64,000 nucleotides of DNA, from positions 186,001-250,000 of the forward strand of contig CAVZCU010000013.1 in NCBI GenBank assembly GCA_963773845.1, given 5' to 3'. This document shows positions 28,007-36,175 of this stretch, piece by piece; position 1 is the stretch's first letter, and each line of letters begins with the position of its first letter. This DNA comes from SIAJ01 sp963773845 (GTDB lineage: Bacteria > Planctomycetota > Planctomycetia > Gemmatales > Gemmataceae). Position numbers and translations under genes: made by a program. Below the pieces are notes generated by a model, which saw only the letters and a list, made by a program, of their open reading frames with translations, searched no databases and was not told where the DNA came from.

Positions 28007-28490
28007 ATGCGCTGTGTGAAGCACCCTCGCCTGTTCGCCGTGACCACACCTGCGACGCTCTACGCCGCGTCGATGTTCCTGCCCGTTTTCAGCATTTCCT
28101 ATAGCTCGACCACGAATGTGCTTGGCTACGAGGCCTTCCACGCCGGCTTTCGCCTGTTCTGGCAACTTGGCGACTGGGACTGGCAAACGATTGCGTGGAT
28201 TTCCGTATGGATGGCTAACCCCGCACTTTGGTGCGCGCTCGTCTGCGTGGGATGCGGGTACCGGTTCACAGCAATCCTTAGCAGTGCATTGGCGTGCGTG
28301 TTGGCGCATCTTCGTCTTACTCACCGATTTGAAGGATATCATTGAGTATCCGGCCTATTGGATCTGGTGGGGCAGCATGGTGGTTGCGCTTTTGATGGCC
28401 CTCTTCGTATTGAAAGATCCGCCGAAACCATTTGCTGAAGACTTCGGTCCGTTGAAAGCCCCTGAATCCCGTACACCGTCTCCATTATGA
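28007..28490 (+). CDS. Small membrane protein of two-component operon, one frame break
   Basis: From ATG 28007 (MRCVKHPRLFAVTTPATLYA). About 161 aa with four hydrophobic segments: LYAASMFLPVFSISYSS, IAWISVWMANPALWCALVC, ILSSALACVLA and WGSMVVALLMALFVL. The frame shifts near 28305: the run ALACVLA continues in the next frame as IFVLLTDLKDIIEYPAYWIW and ends ESRTPSPL. Its stop overlaps the kinase start (ATGA). Probably an accessory or sensing partner of the kinase. No family recognised. Confidence 0.6.
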
Positions 28491-30525
28491 ACTGGCTCAC
28501 CGGAAAAGTTCGCGGGTTCATCGCGTTTGTCGCCATCTCGGCACTCTTGCTCGGCGGGCTTGGCTGGGCGACGCATGCTGCCATGCGCGTTGAGACCGAT
28601 CAACGACTTGCCGCTGCCAATACGGTTGCAGCCGAGCGGCTGTTTCTCCAACAGAAGGAGCAGGCGGACAAATTGCGACTGGCGCTTTGGCGGCTCGACT
28701 CGCGATTGTCCCCGGCACTCGCACGCGAGGAATCGCGGCCGTTTCCTCATTACGTTGCATTGCACACTCCCTTCCCGGCACTGACATCGAGTGGAATCGC
28801 TTGCGCTCCCGGCCAGGTTTACTTGCCATCGCCGCTGTTGACCGCCGAGATTCCCGATTGGATGAAACTGCACTTCCAACTCGATCAGACGAACGGCTGG
28901 ACCTCACCACAGGTCATTCCCGACGACCTGCAAAAGATGCTGCGCAAGCAGCCAATCGAGTTGGCCCTGAACAACGTGACGCCGGAACGGGCTCAGTTGC
29001 TCAAGAGCTTAAAGGAGCAGTTTCCGGCAACATCGATCATGAAGACATTCCGTGAGATGGGAGTGACCGCAGTTGAAAGCGAACGCGATGCGCAGCGCTG
29101 GGCCGAACTGCAGGATTTGTTGAATTCCGCACGCGGCGGCCGTGCCGGCAATCCAAATGTCAACGCGCGATTGAACGATCCGTCAGCGAAGGCAGATGGA
29201 GCCGGTGGCCAGCCGCAAGCCCCAGGGCCGGCGAACTCGGCCCTCCAACAGCAGCTCGATTTCGCCTATCGCGTGGTCTTTCGCGAGAAAGCCCGGCGTG
29301 AAGGACAGTGGGCATACATTTTCGACGACATTCGCGCCAATGTCGCCCCCGGATCAGCGCCGGATTCCCACTCAAATCCGGCATGACTTTCCAAACTGTC
29401 GAAGTGCGGCTCGGCTCCATGCGATCCATCTGGCTGCCGAGTGCCGAGCATCCGGAGTTTTTGCTCATCGTTCGTGGCGCGCGCGTGGGCGGCAAGCCGG
29501 TTTTCCAGGGCTATGTCGTCGATTGGGGCAAGCTGCAAGCGCTATTGACGGATGAAGTGGCCGACCTGTTTCCCGATGCGCATTTCACTCCCTTGCCGCC
29601 CGGCGAGCCGGCCCGACCGGACCGGGCCATGACCGCATTGCCGGTCGAATTCGATCCCATGCTTGAAGATCTTCCGGAACAGCATGTGCCGGTCGATCCG
29701 GAATCACTTCCTTCTCCGGGTTGGACACCGCTGCGCATCGGCCTGACATTCGCTTGGGGAGCGGCGTTAATCGCGCTCTTGGCCGTTGGCCTGGGCGGCT
29801 GGTCGCTGCTCGATTTGTCCGAACGGCGGATCCGCTTCGTCTCCGCGGTTACCCACGAATTGCGCACCCCATTGACCACCTTGCGGCTCTATCTCGATCT
29901 CCTGTCGAGCGGCATGGTGAACGATGAAAAGCAGAAGTCCGAGTACCTGACGACGCTCAACGGCGAGGCCGACCGGCTGCATCGATTGATCGGCAACGTG
30001 CTTGACTTCGCCCGCATTGAGAAGTCGCGCACCGCGGTTCAGAAACGGCCAACCGACGTCGCGTTGCTCCTCGACCAACTCAATCGCAATTGGCACGAAC
30101 GTTGTGCCGCCGCCGGGAAGGATTTGGTGATCGACAATCGCGTCGGTGAAGGGGCTAACGTGACCACCGATCCCGGCCTAGTCGAGCAGATCGTCGGCAA
30201 TCTGATCGACAATGCGCAGAAGTATTCGCGCGACGCGAACGATCCACGCATCGTCTTACGGGCGGTGGCGAACGATGGGCGACTAACCATCGAAGTCGAG
30301 GATCGCGGGCCGGGAGTGACGAAGGGAGAACGCTGCTCGATCTTCCGCCCGTTCCGACGCGGATTGGATGCGGATGTGAAGGCCGGCGGCGTCGGCCTGG
30401 GACTCGCGCTCGCGACCCGCTGGGCCCAATCACTCGGCGGCAAGTTGAGCATCGGCGCCGGCAACGACAACATCGGCGCCTGCTTCCGGTTGGACCTGCC
30501 AGGGCTGACAAGTCCGTCGGCATAA
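28487..30525 (+). CDS. Membrane sensor histidine kinase, one frame break
   Basis: About 680 aa. The first membrane helix is at residues 9-30 (GFIAFVAISALLLGGLGW), and the sensor region of about 390 residues shows no recognised domain. The second helix is IGLTFAWGAALIALLAVGLG. Then come the H-box (VTHELRTPLTTLRL), N-box (IVGNLIDNAQKYS), G1 (EVEDRGPGV) and G2 (GGVGLGLAL). The frame shifts at a run of five C near 29347-29351: FDDIRANVAP continues as RISAGFPLKSGMTFQTVEV. There is no HAMP-like domain after helix 2. It phosphorylates the OmpR-type regulator upstream. Signal unknown. Confidence 0.85.
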
Positions 30526-30566
30526 ATTTGGCCGGCAGAATTCAGCAGAGCTTGAATCGCCAGTTC

Positions 30567-30740
30567 TGAAGTTGCGCGTCGCAACAGGATCGCAAAACCG
30601 GCCGAGCCCGACGCGCCACGCGAGGGCGAGGCGGGTGAGGTTTTGCCAGCCAAATCGGTGCGAATGCATGGCGCTTGGCGTCTCGACGTCGCCCTCGCGT
30701 TGCGCGTCGGGCTCCGCCGAACCGCATGATCGCAACTTCA
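30567..30740. repeat. Nested inverted repeat
   Basis: Inner arms 30604-30629 and 30689-30714, based on GAGCCCGACGCGC and GCGCGTCGGGCTC, match at 25 of 26 positions. Outer arms TGAAGTTGCG (30567-30576) and CGCAACTTCA (30731-30740) match perfectly. It sits between the ends of the convergent kinase and YifB genes, where it could act as a bidirectional terminator, although no T-run is evident. Confidence 0.65.
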
Positions 30741-30767
30741 ACGCTGGAGCTTCCGGGGCCGCCATTA

Positions 30768-32306
30768 TTACCGCGTCCACAAGCGTCGGTCGAGGCTGCG
30801 GTATTGGATGGCCTCGCTTAAATGGCCAGTGCCGATTTGCGTGTTGGCATCGAGGTCGGCAATCGTTCGGGCCATACGCAAAATGCGATCGTGGGCGCGG
30901 GCCGAAAGGCCCAGCTCTTCCATCGCGGTTTGCAACAACCCCTGGCACTCCGAATCGAGCGGGCAAAACTTGCGCAATTGCCGCGAACTCATTCGACTAT
31001 TGACCGCGCCGGTTCCCTGTTGGAACCTGGCCGCTTGAATTGCCCGGGCGTTGAAGACCTGCTCGCGCATGCTGGAGCTGTTCGTCCCATCGAGTGGGCC
31101 GGACAACTCGGCGAATGGAACCGCGGGCACTTCGATGTGGAGATCGATGCGGTCCAGTAACGGCCCGCTAATGCGCCCCATGTATTTTTCAATTTGCACC
31201 GGCGTGCAGCCGCACACGTGTTTGGGGTCGCCCATATAGCCGCACGGACACGGATTCATGCTGGCGACGAGGATGAAACTCGCCGGGAACGTCGTCGAAT
31301 TGAGCGCACGGGAAATGGTCACCCGGCCTTCTTCGAGCGGTTGACGAAGGACCTCCAGGCTCCGGCGATTGAATTCGGGCAGCTCGTCGAGAAACAGCAC
31401 GCCATGATGAGCGAGCGAAATTTCTCCTGGCGCCGGCACACTGCCCCCGCCAACCATGCCCGCATCGGAGATCGTATGGTGCGGCGAGCGAAACGGCCGT
31501 GTCGCCATCAGCGGTTCGCCGGGCGGCAGTCGGCCAACGGCGCTATAAATCCGCGTTGTCTCCAGGCTCTCGTGCGGGGAAAGCGGCGGCAAGATCGTCG
31601 CTAGCCGGCGGGCGAGCATCGTCTTGCCCGTTCCCGGGCTGCCGATCATCAGGACGTTGTGCCCGCCGGCCGCGGCGACGGTGAGAGCGCGTTTGGCGGT
31701 CTCCTGGCCGCGGACGTCGGCGAAGTCAACGTCATAGCGGTTCAGCTTTGGCTGCAGGGCGGCGATGCCGCTCGACGCCGGTTCCAATTCGAGTCGACCC
31801 GAAAGCAAGCCGACGGCATCATTCAACGTCGCGACACCAAACACCTGGATTTCTTCCACGACCGCCGCTTCGCGAGCGTTCTCGACCGGCACGATCACAC
31901 GGCGAAAACCGCGGTCGCGTGCGGCCATCGCCATCGACAGTGCCCCTTTCACGGGTCGCACCGTGCCGTCCAGGGCGAGTTCGCCGATGGTCGCCGCGTC
32001 GTCTAGTTGCTCCGGTCGCACCTGGCGCGTGGCGACGAGAAGCCCGAGGGCGATCGGTAAATCGAACGCCCCGGCGTCCTTGCGAAGGTCCGCCGGGGCC
32101 AGGTTGATCACCGTGCGGCCATCGGGAAGTTGATAGCCGAGATTATGCAGAGCGCGCTCGATCCGATGAATGCTCTCGCGGACCGACGCTTCGGGCAAGC
32201 CGACCAGCACCGTCTTCGGCGTGGAGGCGGGCGAATTATCCACCTCCACTTCGACCGGAAGCGCGTCGATCCCGACGAGGGCAAACGTGTTTAGCTTGGC
32301 CAACAC
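30768..32306 (-). CDS. YifB/ComM-family Mg-chelatase-like AAA ATPase
   Basis: 512 aa, the normal family length. The N-terminal Lon-protease-like domain (ALVGIDALPVEVEVD, VGLPEASVRESIHRIERALH) lacks an evident protease dyad. AAA core: Walker A GSPGTGKT, Walker B VLFLDELPEF, and RIDLHIEVP near the sensor. A four-cysteine insertion (NPCPCGYMGDPKHVCGC) is a family hallmark. The C-terminal helical domain reads LSARAHDRILRMARTIADLD. In Gram-negative bacteria ComM helps integrate incoming DNA by branch migration; here that role is inferred from family only. Frame intact. Confidence 0.9.
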   Translation of the reverse strand: MLAKLNTFALVGIDALPVEVEVDNSPASTPKTVLVGLPEASVRESIHRIERALHNLGYQLPDGRTVINLAPADLRKDAGAFDLPIALGLLVATRQVRPEQLDDAATIGELALDGTVRPVKGALSMAMAARDRGFRRVIVPVENAREAAVVEEIQVFGVATLNDAVGLLSGRLELEPASSGIAALQPKLNRYDVDFADVRGQETAKRALTVAAAGGHNVLMIGSPGTGKTMLARRLATILPPLSPHESLETTRIYSAVGRLPPGEPLMATRPFRSPHHTISDAGMVGGGSVPAPGEISLAHHGVLFLDELPEFNRRSLEVLRQPLEEGRVTISRALNSTTFPASFILVASMNPCPCGYMGDPKHVCGCTPVQIEKYMGRISGPLLDRIDLHIEVPAVPFAELSGPLDGTNSSSMREQVFNARAIQAARFQQGTGAVNSRMSSRQLRKFCPLDSECQGLLQTAMEELGLSARAHDRILRMARTIADLDANTQIGTGHLSEAIQYRSLDRRLWTR

Positions 32307-32368
32307 GGGCGAGCGCTCCAGCGAATCAATGAGAACAATTCAAACGTTTTGACCGATCGCCATTCCGA

Positions 32369-33139
32369 CTATACCCAATCCTCCTTGATCCGCCGCTCGC
32401 GCGGCTTGTTGTTCAACACAAGTCGCTTGTAGGCGAATCGGAACAGCGGCACGTAGAGAAATAGGATGATCAACGCCTGATAGAGCCGCACGAATCCTGG
32501 CCCCAATCCGGCCAAAAACGTCCGCGGCGGGCCCGGCTCGTCTTCAAACACGCTGCCCGCCATCCAGTCCTCGATCATGTTCCAGAAGATGATGTACCAA
32601 ACGAGGAGTCCAATGATGGTCAGCACGCACAGTATGCCGGGCAACCACCAGAGAAAAAGTTCGATAGCGGTGTGCTGATAGACGTGTCGGACCTCGGGCC
32701 GGGTTCGCGTTCGCGTGTTGTAGCCGCAGTGGAGACAAATCAACGCCTCGTGCGATTCCATCTCCTTCGCGCAAAACGGGCAGCGCGGCAGGTTGTCGTT
32801 CGTCTCGGTCAGGGTGTATTTGTTGGGATCGTATTCCAGGTCGTCGGCAGTCATCTGCTTTATCGGTTCGGGCGCGGCCGCGGTGGCCGGCTTGGGCTTT
32901 GGCGGCGCGGGGGGCGGTGCCGCTTTCGCAGCGGAATTGGGCGCCATCTTGGTTCGTGGCGCCGCCGGCGGCGTCGCCTTGGTCTTGGGCGCACCGGCTG
33001 ATTCGTTCGATTCCGCCGGGTCCTTGACGGGATAAACCGTGCCGCAACCCTTGCACTTGATCCGCTTGCCCAGGTGCTCTTCGGACACCTTGACCTGTTT
33101 GGCACAGTCGGGACACGCTATCACAAACGTGGTGGCCAT
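32369..33139 (-). CDS. Zinc-ribbon membrane protein
   Basis: 256 aa. N-terminal ribbon CPDC ... CKGC (residues 9-35), of the MJ0042 type common in planctomycetes, followed by a low-complexity Ala/Pro/Lys linker (about 45-95). A second ribbon CPFC ... CLHC lies near 120-140. Two membrane helices follow (LPGILCVLTIIGLLVWYIIF and LYQALIILFLYVPLFRFAY). Domain order suggests a cytoplasmic zinc-binding head on a two-helix anchor. Function unknown. Divergent from the DPM-like transferase 55 bases away. Confidence 0.7.
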   Translation of the reverse strand: MATTFVIACPDCAKQVKVSEEHLGKRIKCKGCGTVYPVKDPAESNESAGAPKTKATPPAAPRTKMAPNSAAKAAPPPAPPKPKPATAAAPEPIKQMTADDLEYDPNKYTLTETNDNLPRCPFCAKEMESHEALICLHCGYNTRTRTRPEVRHVYQHTAIELFLWWLPGILCVLTIIGLLVWYIIFWNMIEDWMAGSVFEDEPGPPRTFLAGLGPGFVRLYQALIILFLYVPLFRFAYKRLVLNNKPRERRIKEDWV

Positions 33140-33193
33140 CGTGGTTCGCCTCTCATTCAGTTGGCATTAAGCATAGGGCCGAGGTCCCCTGGG

Positions 33194-33913
33194 ATGCAAG
33201 CAGGAACGCCCAGCCGACTGCTGGTCTCCATCGCAACCTACAACGAGCGCGATAATATCGCCCGTCTGATTGCGGAGATCCTTCAATTCGCTCCGCACGC
33301 CGACGTCCTGGTCGTTGATGACAACTCGCCCGACGGCACCGGCCGGCTCGTCGATGAATTGGCCGCAAAAGACCCGCGAATCAAGCCGCTGCACCGTCCC
33401 GGCAAGCTCGGACTCGGCACGGCCATCGTCGCCGCCATGCGCTATGCCCAATCTCATCATTATGACTTCCTGCTCAATATGGATGCCGACTTTAGCCATC
33501 CCCCCCGATATATTCCGGCCCTGCTGGCCGGCATGGAGCATAAGGATGTGATGATCGGTTCCCGCTACGTGCCTGGCGGCGGCACGGAAAACTGGCCGTG
33601 GGTCCGCGAAAAGATCAGCCGGGGGGTCAACGGCCTGGTGCGATTCTTCTTCCGCATGGGCGTCCGCGACGCGAGCGGGGCCTATCGCTGCTATCGCGTA
33701 TCCAAGCTGAACGACGTTCGCTTCGACCGCATCGTGTCGCGGGGCTATTCCTTTCAACAGGAAATGCTCTACCGCTGCAAGCTCGCCGGCTGCCGGCTCG
33801 GCGAAACACCTATCATCTTCGAAAACCGCCGAGCGGGAAAGTCAAAAGTGAATCCCAAAGAGGCCGCCCGCTCAATTGCGACGATCATCTATTTGGGCCT
33901 GCGGCGCTGGTAG
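33194..33913 (+). CDS. Polyprenyl-phosphate mannosyltransferase-like GT2 enzyme
   Basis: 239 aa. GT-A fold of the DPM1 type without membrane helices: VSIATYNERDNIARLI, VVDDNSPDGTGRLVD, the DxD motif in LNMDADFSHPP, MIGSRYVPGGGTENWP and RAGKSKVNPKEA near the C terminus, all family hallmarks. Expected to transfer a sugar from its nucleotide form to polyprenyl phosphate at the inner membrane, for glycan or glycoprotein synthesis. ATG 33194 is chosen because residues before it do not fit the family. Frame intact. Confidence 0.88.
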   Translation: MQAGTPSRLLVSIATYNERDNIARLIAEILQFAPHADVLVVDDNSPDGTGRLVDELAAKDPRIKPLHRPGKLGLGTAIVAAMRYAQSHHYDFLLNMDADFSHPPRYIPALLAGMEHKDVMIGSRYVPGGGTENWPWVREKISRGVNGLVRFFFRMGVRDASGAYRCYRVSKLNDVRFDRIVSRGYSFQQEMLYRCKLAGCRLGETPIIFENRRAGKSKVNPKEAARSIATIIYLGLRRW

Positions 33914-34132
33914 GTGAAGAGAAGAGGGGCCAGAAGAGCCGCTAAATGGCCGAATCCGGATCGGGATATGTCCGTTCCGGGCCGAAAACATGCTCAATCT
34001 TTGCCGAAAAGCGCTCGCCGAGCGGTTTGTGTCAGTATTTTGGCCAATTGTGGCGATGCGGATTCTGCGAGCGTTCGGATGATCCCGAGACTACGAATTC
34101 ATTTCTTGCATATCACACACAGCAATTTCGTT

Positions 34133-34336
34133 TCACCTCAGCCGAGTGCAATGAAATGAAAGCCCGTCGCGCGAGATTTCCTCGAATTCGATGCCGACCT
34201 TGCGCAAGCCTCGGGCCGCGGCCTCGGAGACGATGAAGGTGTTGTTCGGCAACGCAGTGCCGGGCGAATGGCGAACCAAAAAGCCCCAGGCCCGAGCCCG
34301 ATCTCCGTCGCTGACACGAATAACCACGTTCATCAT
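34133..34336 (-). CDS. Small hypothetical protein, 67 aa
   Basis: ATG 34336 follows GGAAGGAGATC, a very strong ribosome binding site; a second ATG comes directly after. The product (MMNVVIRVSDGDRARAWGFL, PNNTFIVSEAAARGLRKVGI) is compact and soluble with balanced composition. No family recognised, but the site and composition support a real gene. It stands alone, about 220 bases from the DPM-like gene. Confidence 0.6.
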   Translation of the reverse strand: MMNVVIRVSDGDRARAWGFLVRHSPGTALPNNTFIVSEAAARGLRKVGIEFEEISRDGLSFHCTRLR

Positions 34337-34628
34337 GATCTCCTTCCAGCGCACTTGATTTTACTGCGGGCGGCGGTGTGCGGACAAGATCATGGAGGTG
34401 ATCCGCGAACCGGACCGCGCCGAGAGGTCGTTTGCCGCTGGCCACTGCCGGCAGCGGGTTTTCGAACATGATGTCGCCATTCGACGAATGCAACCACCTC
34501 TCGGCGGCGGCTGGAAGCGGTGCGATCTCGTCCTTCCGACTCGCCAAATGTAACGACGCCGCAGCCTCATCGGTCTCGCTCGTCATACTTTACAGTCAAG
34601 GGCTGGCATCGCTCGAGCGAGAATCCCC

Positions 34629-35615
34629 ATGCGTGCGTCCGCGATCATCGTTGATCTCATTTTGGCCACGTCGGTTATCGCGGCGCCGCTGCGCGAGAAG
34701 AATGCCACGCCGATCAGTTCCGAAAACGTCCAGCATTTGCGCGAGATTGGCAGCCTGAAGCGGGACGCCTTCCGCATTGATTGGATTCCCCGAACCGCCG
34801 AATTGGCGGTCATGCCTTGGGAAGATGAAATCGAAGTCTTTGACGGCCGCACTTTGAACTCGACCCGGAAACTCGCGGCCGGCAAGCGCCTTGTGCAGAA
34901 CGCGTTCAGCAAAGACGGCCGGCGGTTTGCCTGGGCGGAAAACAATTCCAGCGTGACGATTGAAGATCTGAAGACTGGAAAGTCCCTTACATTCGACACG
35001 GGCAACTCGCAGCCGTCGATGGCGTTCAGTCCCGATGGCAAATGGTTGGCCACTGGAAGCGGCGGCCGGGCTTGCATGTGGGATGTGTCGACGGGCAAAA
35101 AGCTCCGCGATTTTGAGACCGACACCGAAGGGGGCATCACGCCGGTTTTCAGCCCGAACGGGAAGATCCTGGCGGTCGGCAATCGCAACTCCGACGCTCG
35201 GCTGTTTGACGCAGCGACCGGCAAGCTGCTCCACATCTTGCCCAAAGGGATGACGCAGGAAGTCCAATTCAATCCGGCCGGGACCGTGTTGGCGACGACC
35301 TATGTGGACGGCAGCATCGGGCTTTGGGATGTCGCGAGCGGAAAATCCTTGCATCTTCAAGAAACGGCCGGCGAGGAATTGTACTCGGTCGATTGGAGCC
35401 CGAAAGGAGACCTGCTGGTGACATCCGGCCGGCATGCGAAGATCATCCTGTGGGACGCCAAGACGCTGAAGCCGCTCAAGGAACTCGACGCCCCGGACTG
35501 GGTGATCCGCGCCCGCTTCAGCCCCGACGGCAGCCGCCTATTCACGGCCGGCGGCAGCGAAGTCCGCTCCCCAGACCGCAAGATCACCATTTGGGGATTG
35601 GTAGGGATGAAGTGA
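34629..35615 (+). CDS. Secreted WD40-repeat protein
   Basis: 328 aa. The N-terminal hydrophobic segment (ASAIIVDLILATSVIAAP) is a signal peptide. Then come six or seven WD40-like blades with recurring FSPDGKWLATGSGGRACMWD, FSPNGKILAVGN..DARLFD, FNPAGTVLATTYVDGSIGLWD, WSPKGDLLVTSGRHAKIILWD and FSPDGSRLFTAGG..KITIWG. One propeller, no catalytic domain. A protein-protein interaction platform in the envelope is the usual inference for planctomycetes. Frame intact. Confidence 0.8.
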   Translation: MRASAIIVDLILATSVIAAPLREKNATPISSENVQHLREIGSLKRDAFRIDWIPRTAELAVMPWEDEIEVFDGRTLNSTRKLAAGKRLVQNAFSKDGRRFAWAENNSSVTIEDLKTGKSLTFDTGNSQPSMAFSPDGKWLATGSGGRACMWDVSTGKKLRDFETDTEGGITPVFSPNGKILAVGNRNSDARLFDAATGKLLHILPKGMTQEVQFNPAGTVLATTYVDGSIGLWDVASGKSLHLQETAGEELYSVDWSPKGDLLVTSGRHAKIILWDAKTLKPLKELDAPDWVIRARFSPDGSRLFTAGGSEVRSPDRKITIWGLVGMK

Positions 35616-36175
35616 TCAACCCACTCTTCAGAACAAAGCCAGCATTGGCCCGAATTTCTCACCACAGAGACACCGAGGACACCGAGAAGAAGAACAGAAA
35701 ACGAGATCTGGCCAATTTCCCGGCACAACACGCCGCCAGTCAGTAGTCAGGAGGGCGACCCAGTCTGGCTTCATTATTGCTCTTCTCTGTGATCTCTTTA
35801 CTACTACCCTCAGAAATCTTCGCGGGCGGCGCAGATTCTGGAGCGTCGGTGTGGCCAAGAGAAGAGCCCAACACAAAGACACGAAGCTCACACCAAGGCA
35901 CAAAGATCGGATGATCCGGCCTCATGTCTTCCTTCGTGCCTTGGTGTGAGCTTTGTGTCTTTGTGTTGGGTTCTTCTCTTCCTGCTTATCCCGCGTCCCT
36001 GTCTTCTCAATCTTGGTTGCGGCTCGGCCGCGCTGGGACTCGGTGGTGAGAAATGCGGGCTAGCCAACCGGGACCGATTGGTCGACGCCCGTTGATCGTC
36101 GAGTTCGGTGAAGTTCTGAGTCAGCGCGCGAATCGGGACAATGCGGTTGAATTGCGCGGGCGGGGGAACGCCCCA
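35616..36175. other. Repeat-rich intergenic region
   Basis: 560 bases without a gene, between the ends of the WD40 and protease genes. It holds a purine-rich stretch at about 35660-35700 (CACCACAGAGACACCGAGGA) of a type I associate with dispersed repeats in such genomes, and the large hairpin at 35860-35977. Confidence 0.55.
35860..35977. repeat. Large inverted repeat with 46-base arms
   Basis: Arms 35860-35905 and 35932-35977 pair at 43 of 46 positions around a 26-base loop. The left arm contains CCCAACACAAAGACACGAAG, the right arm TTTGTGTCTTTGTGTTGGG. Its AC/GT-rich composition is unlike the neighbouring coding DNA. It lies between convergent genes. Confidence 0.8.
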
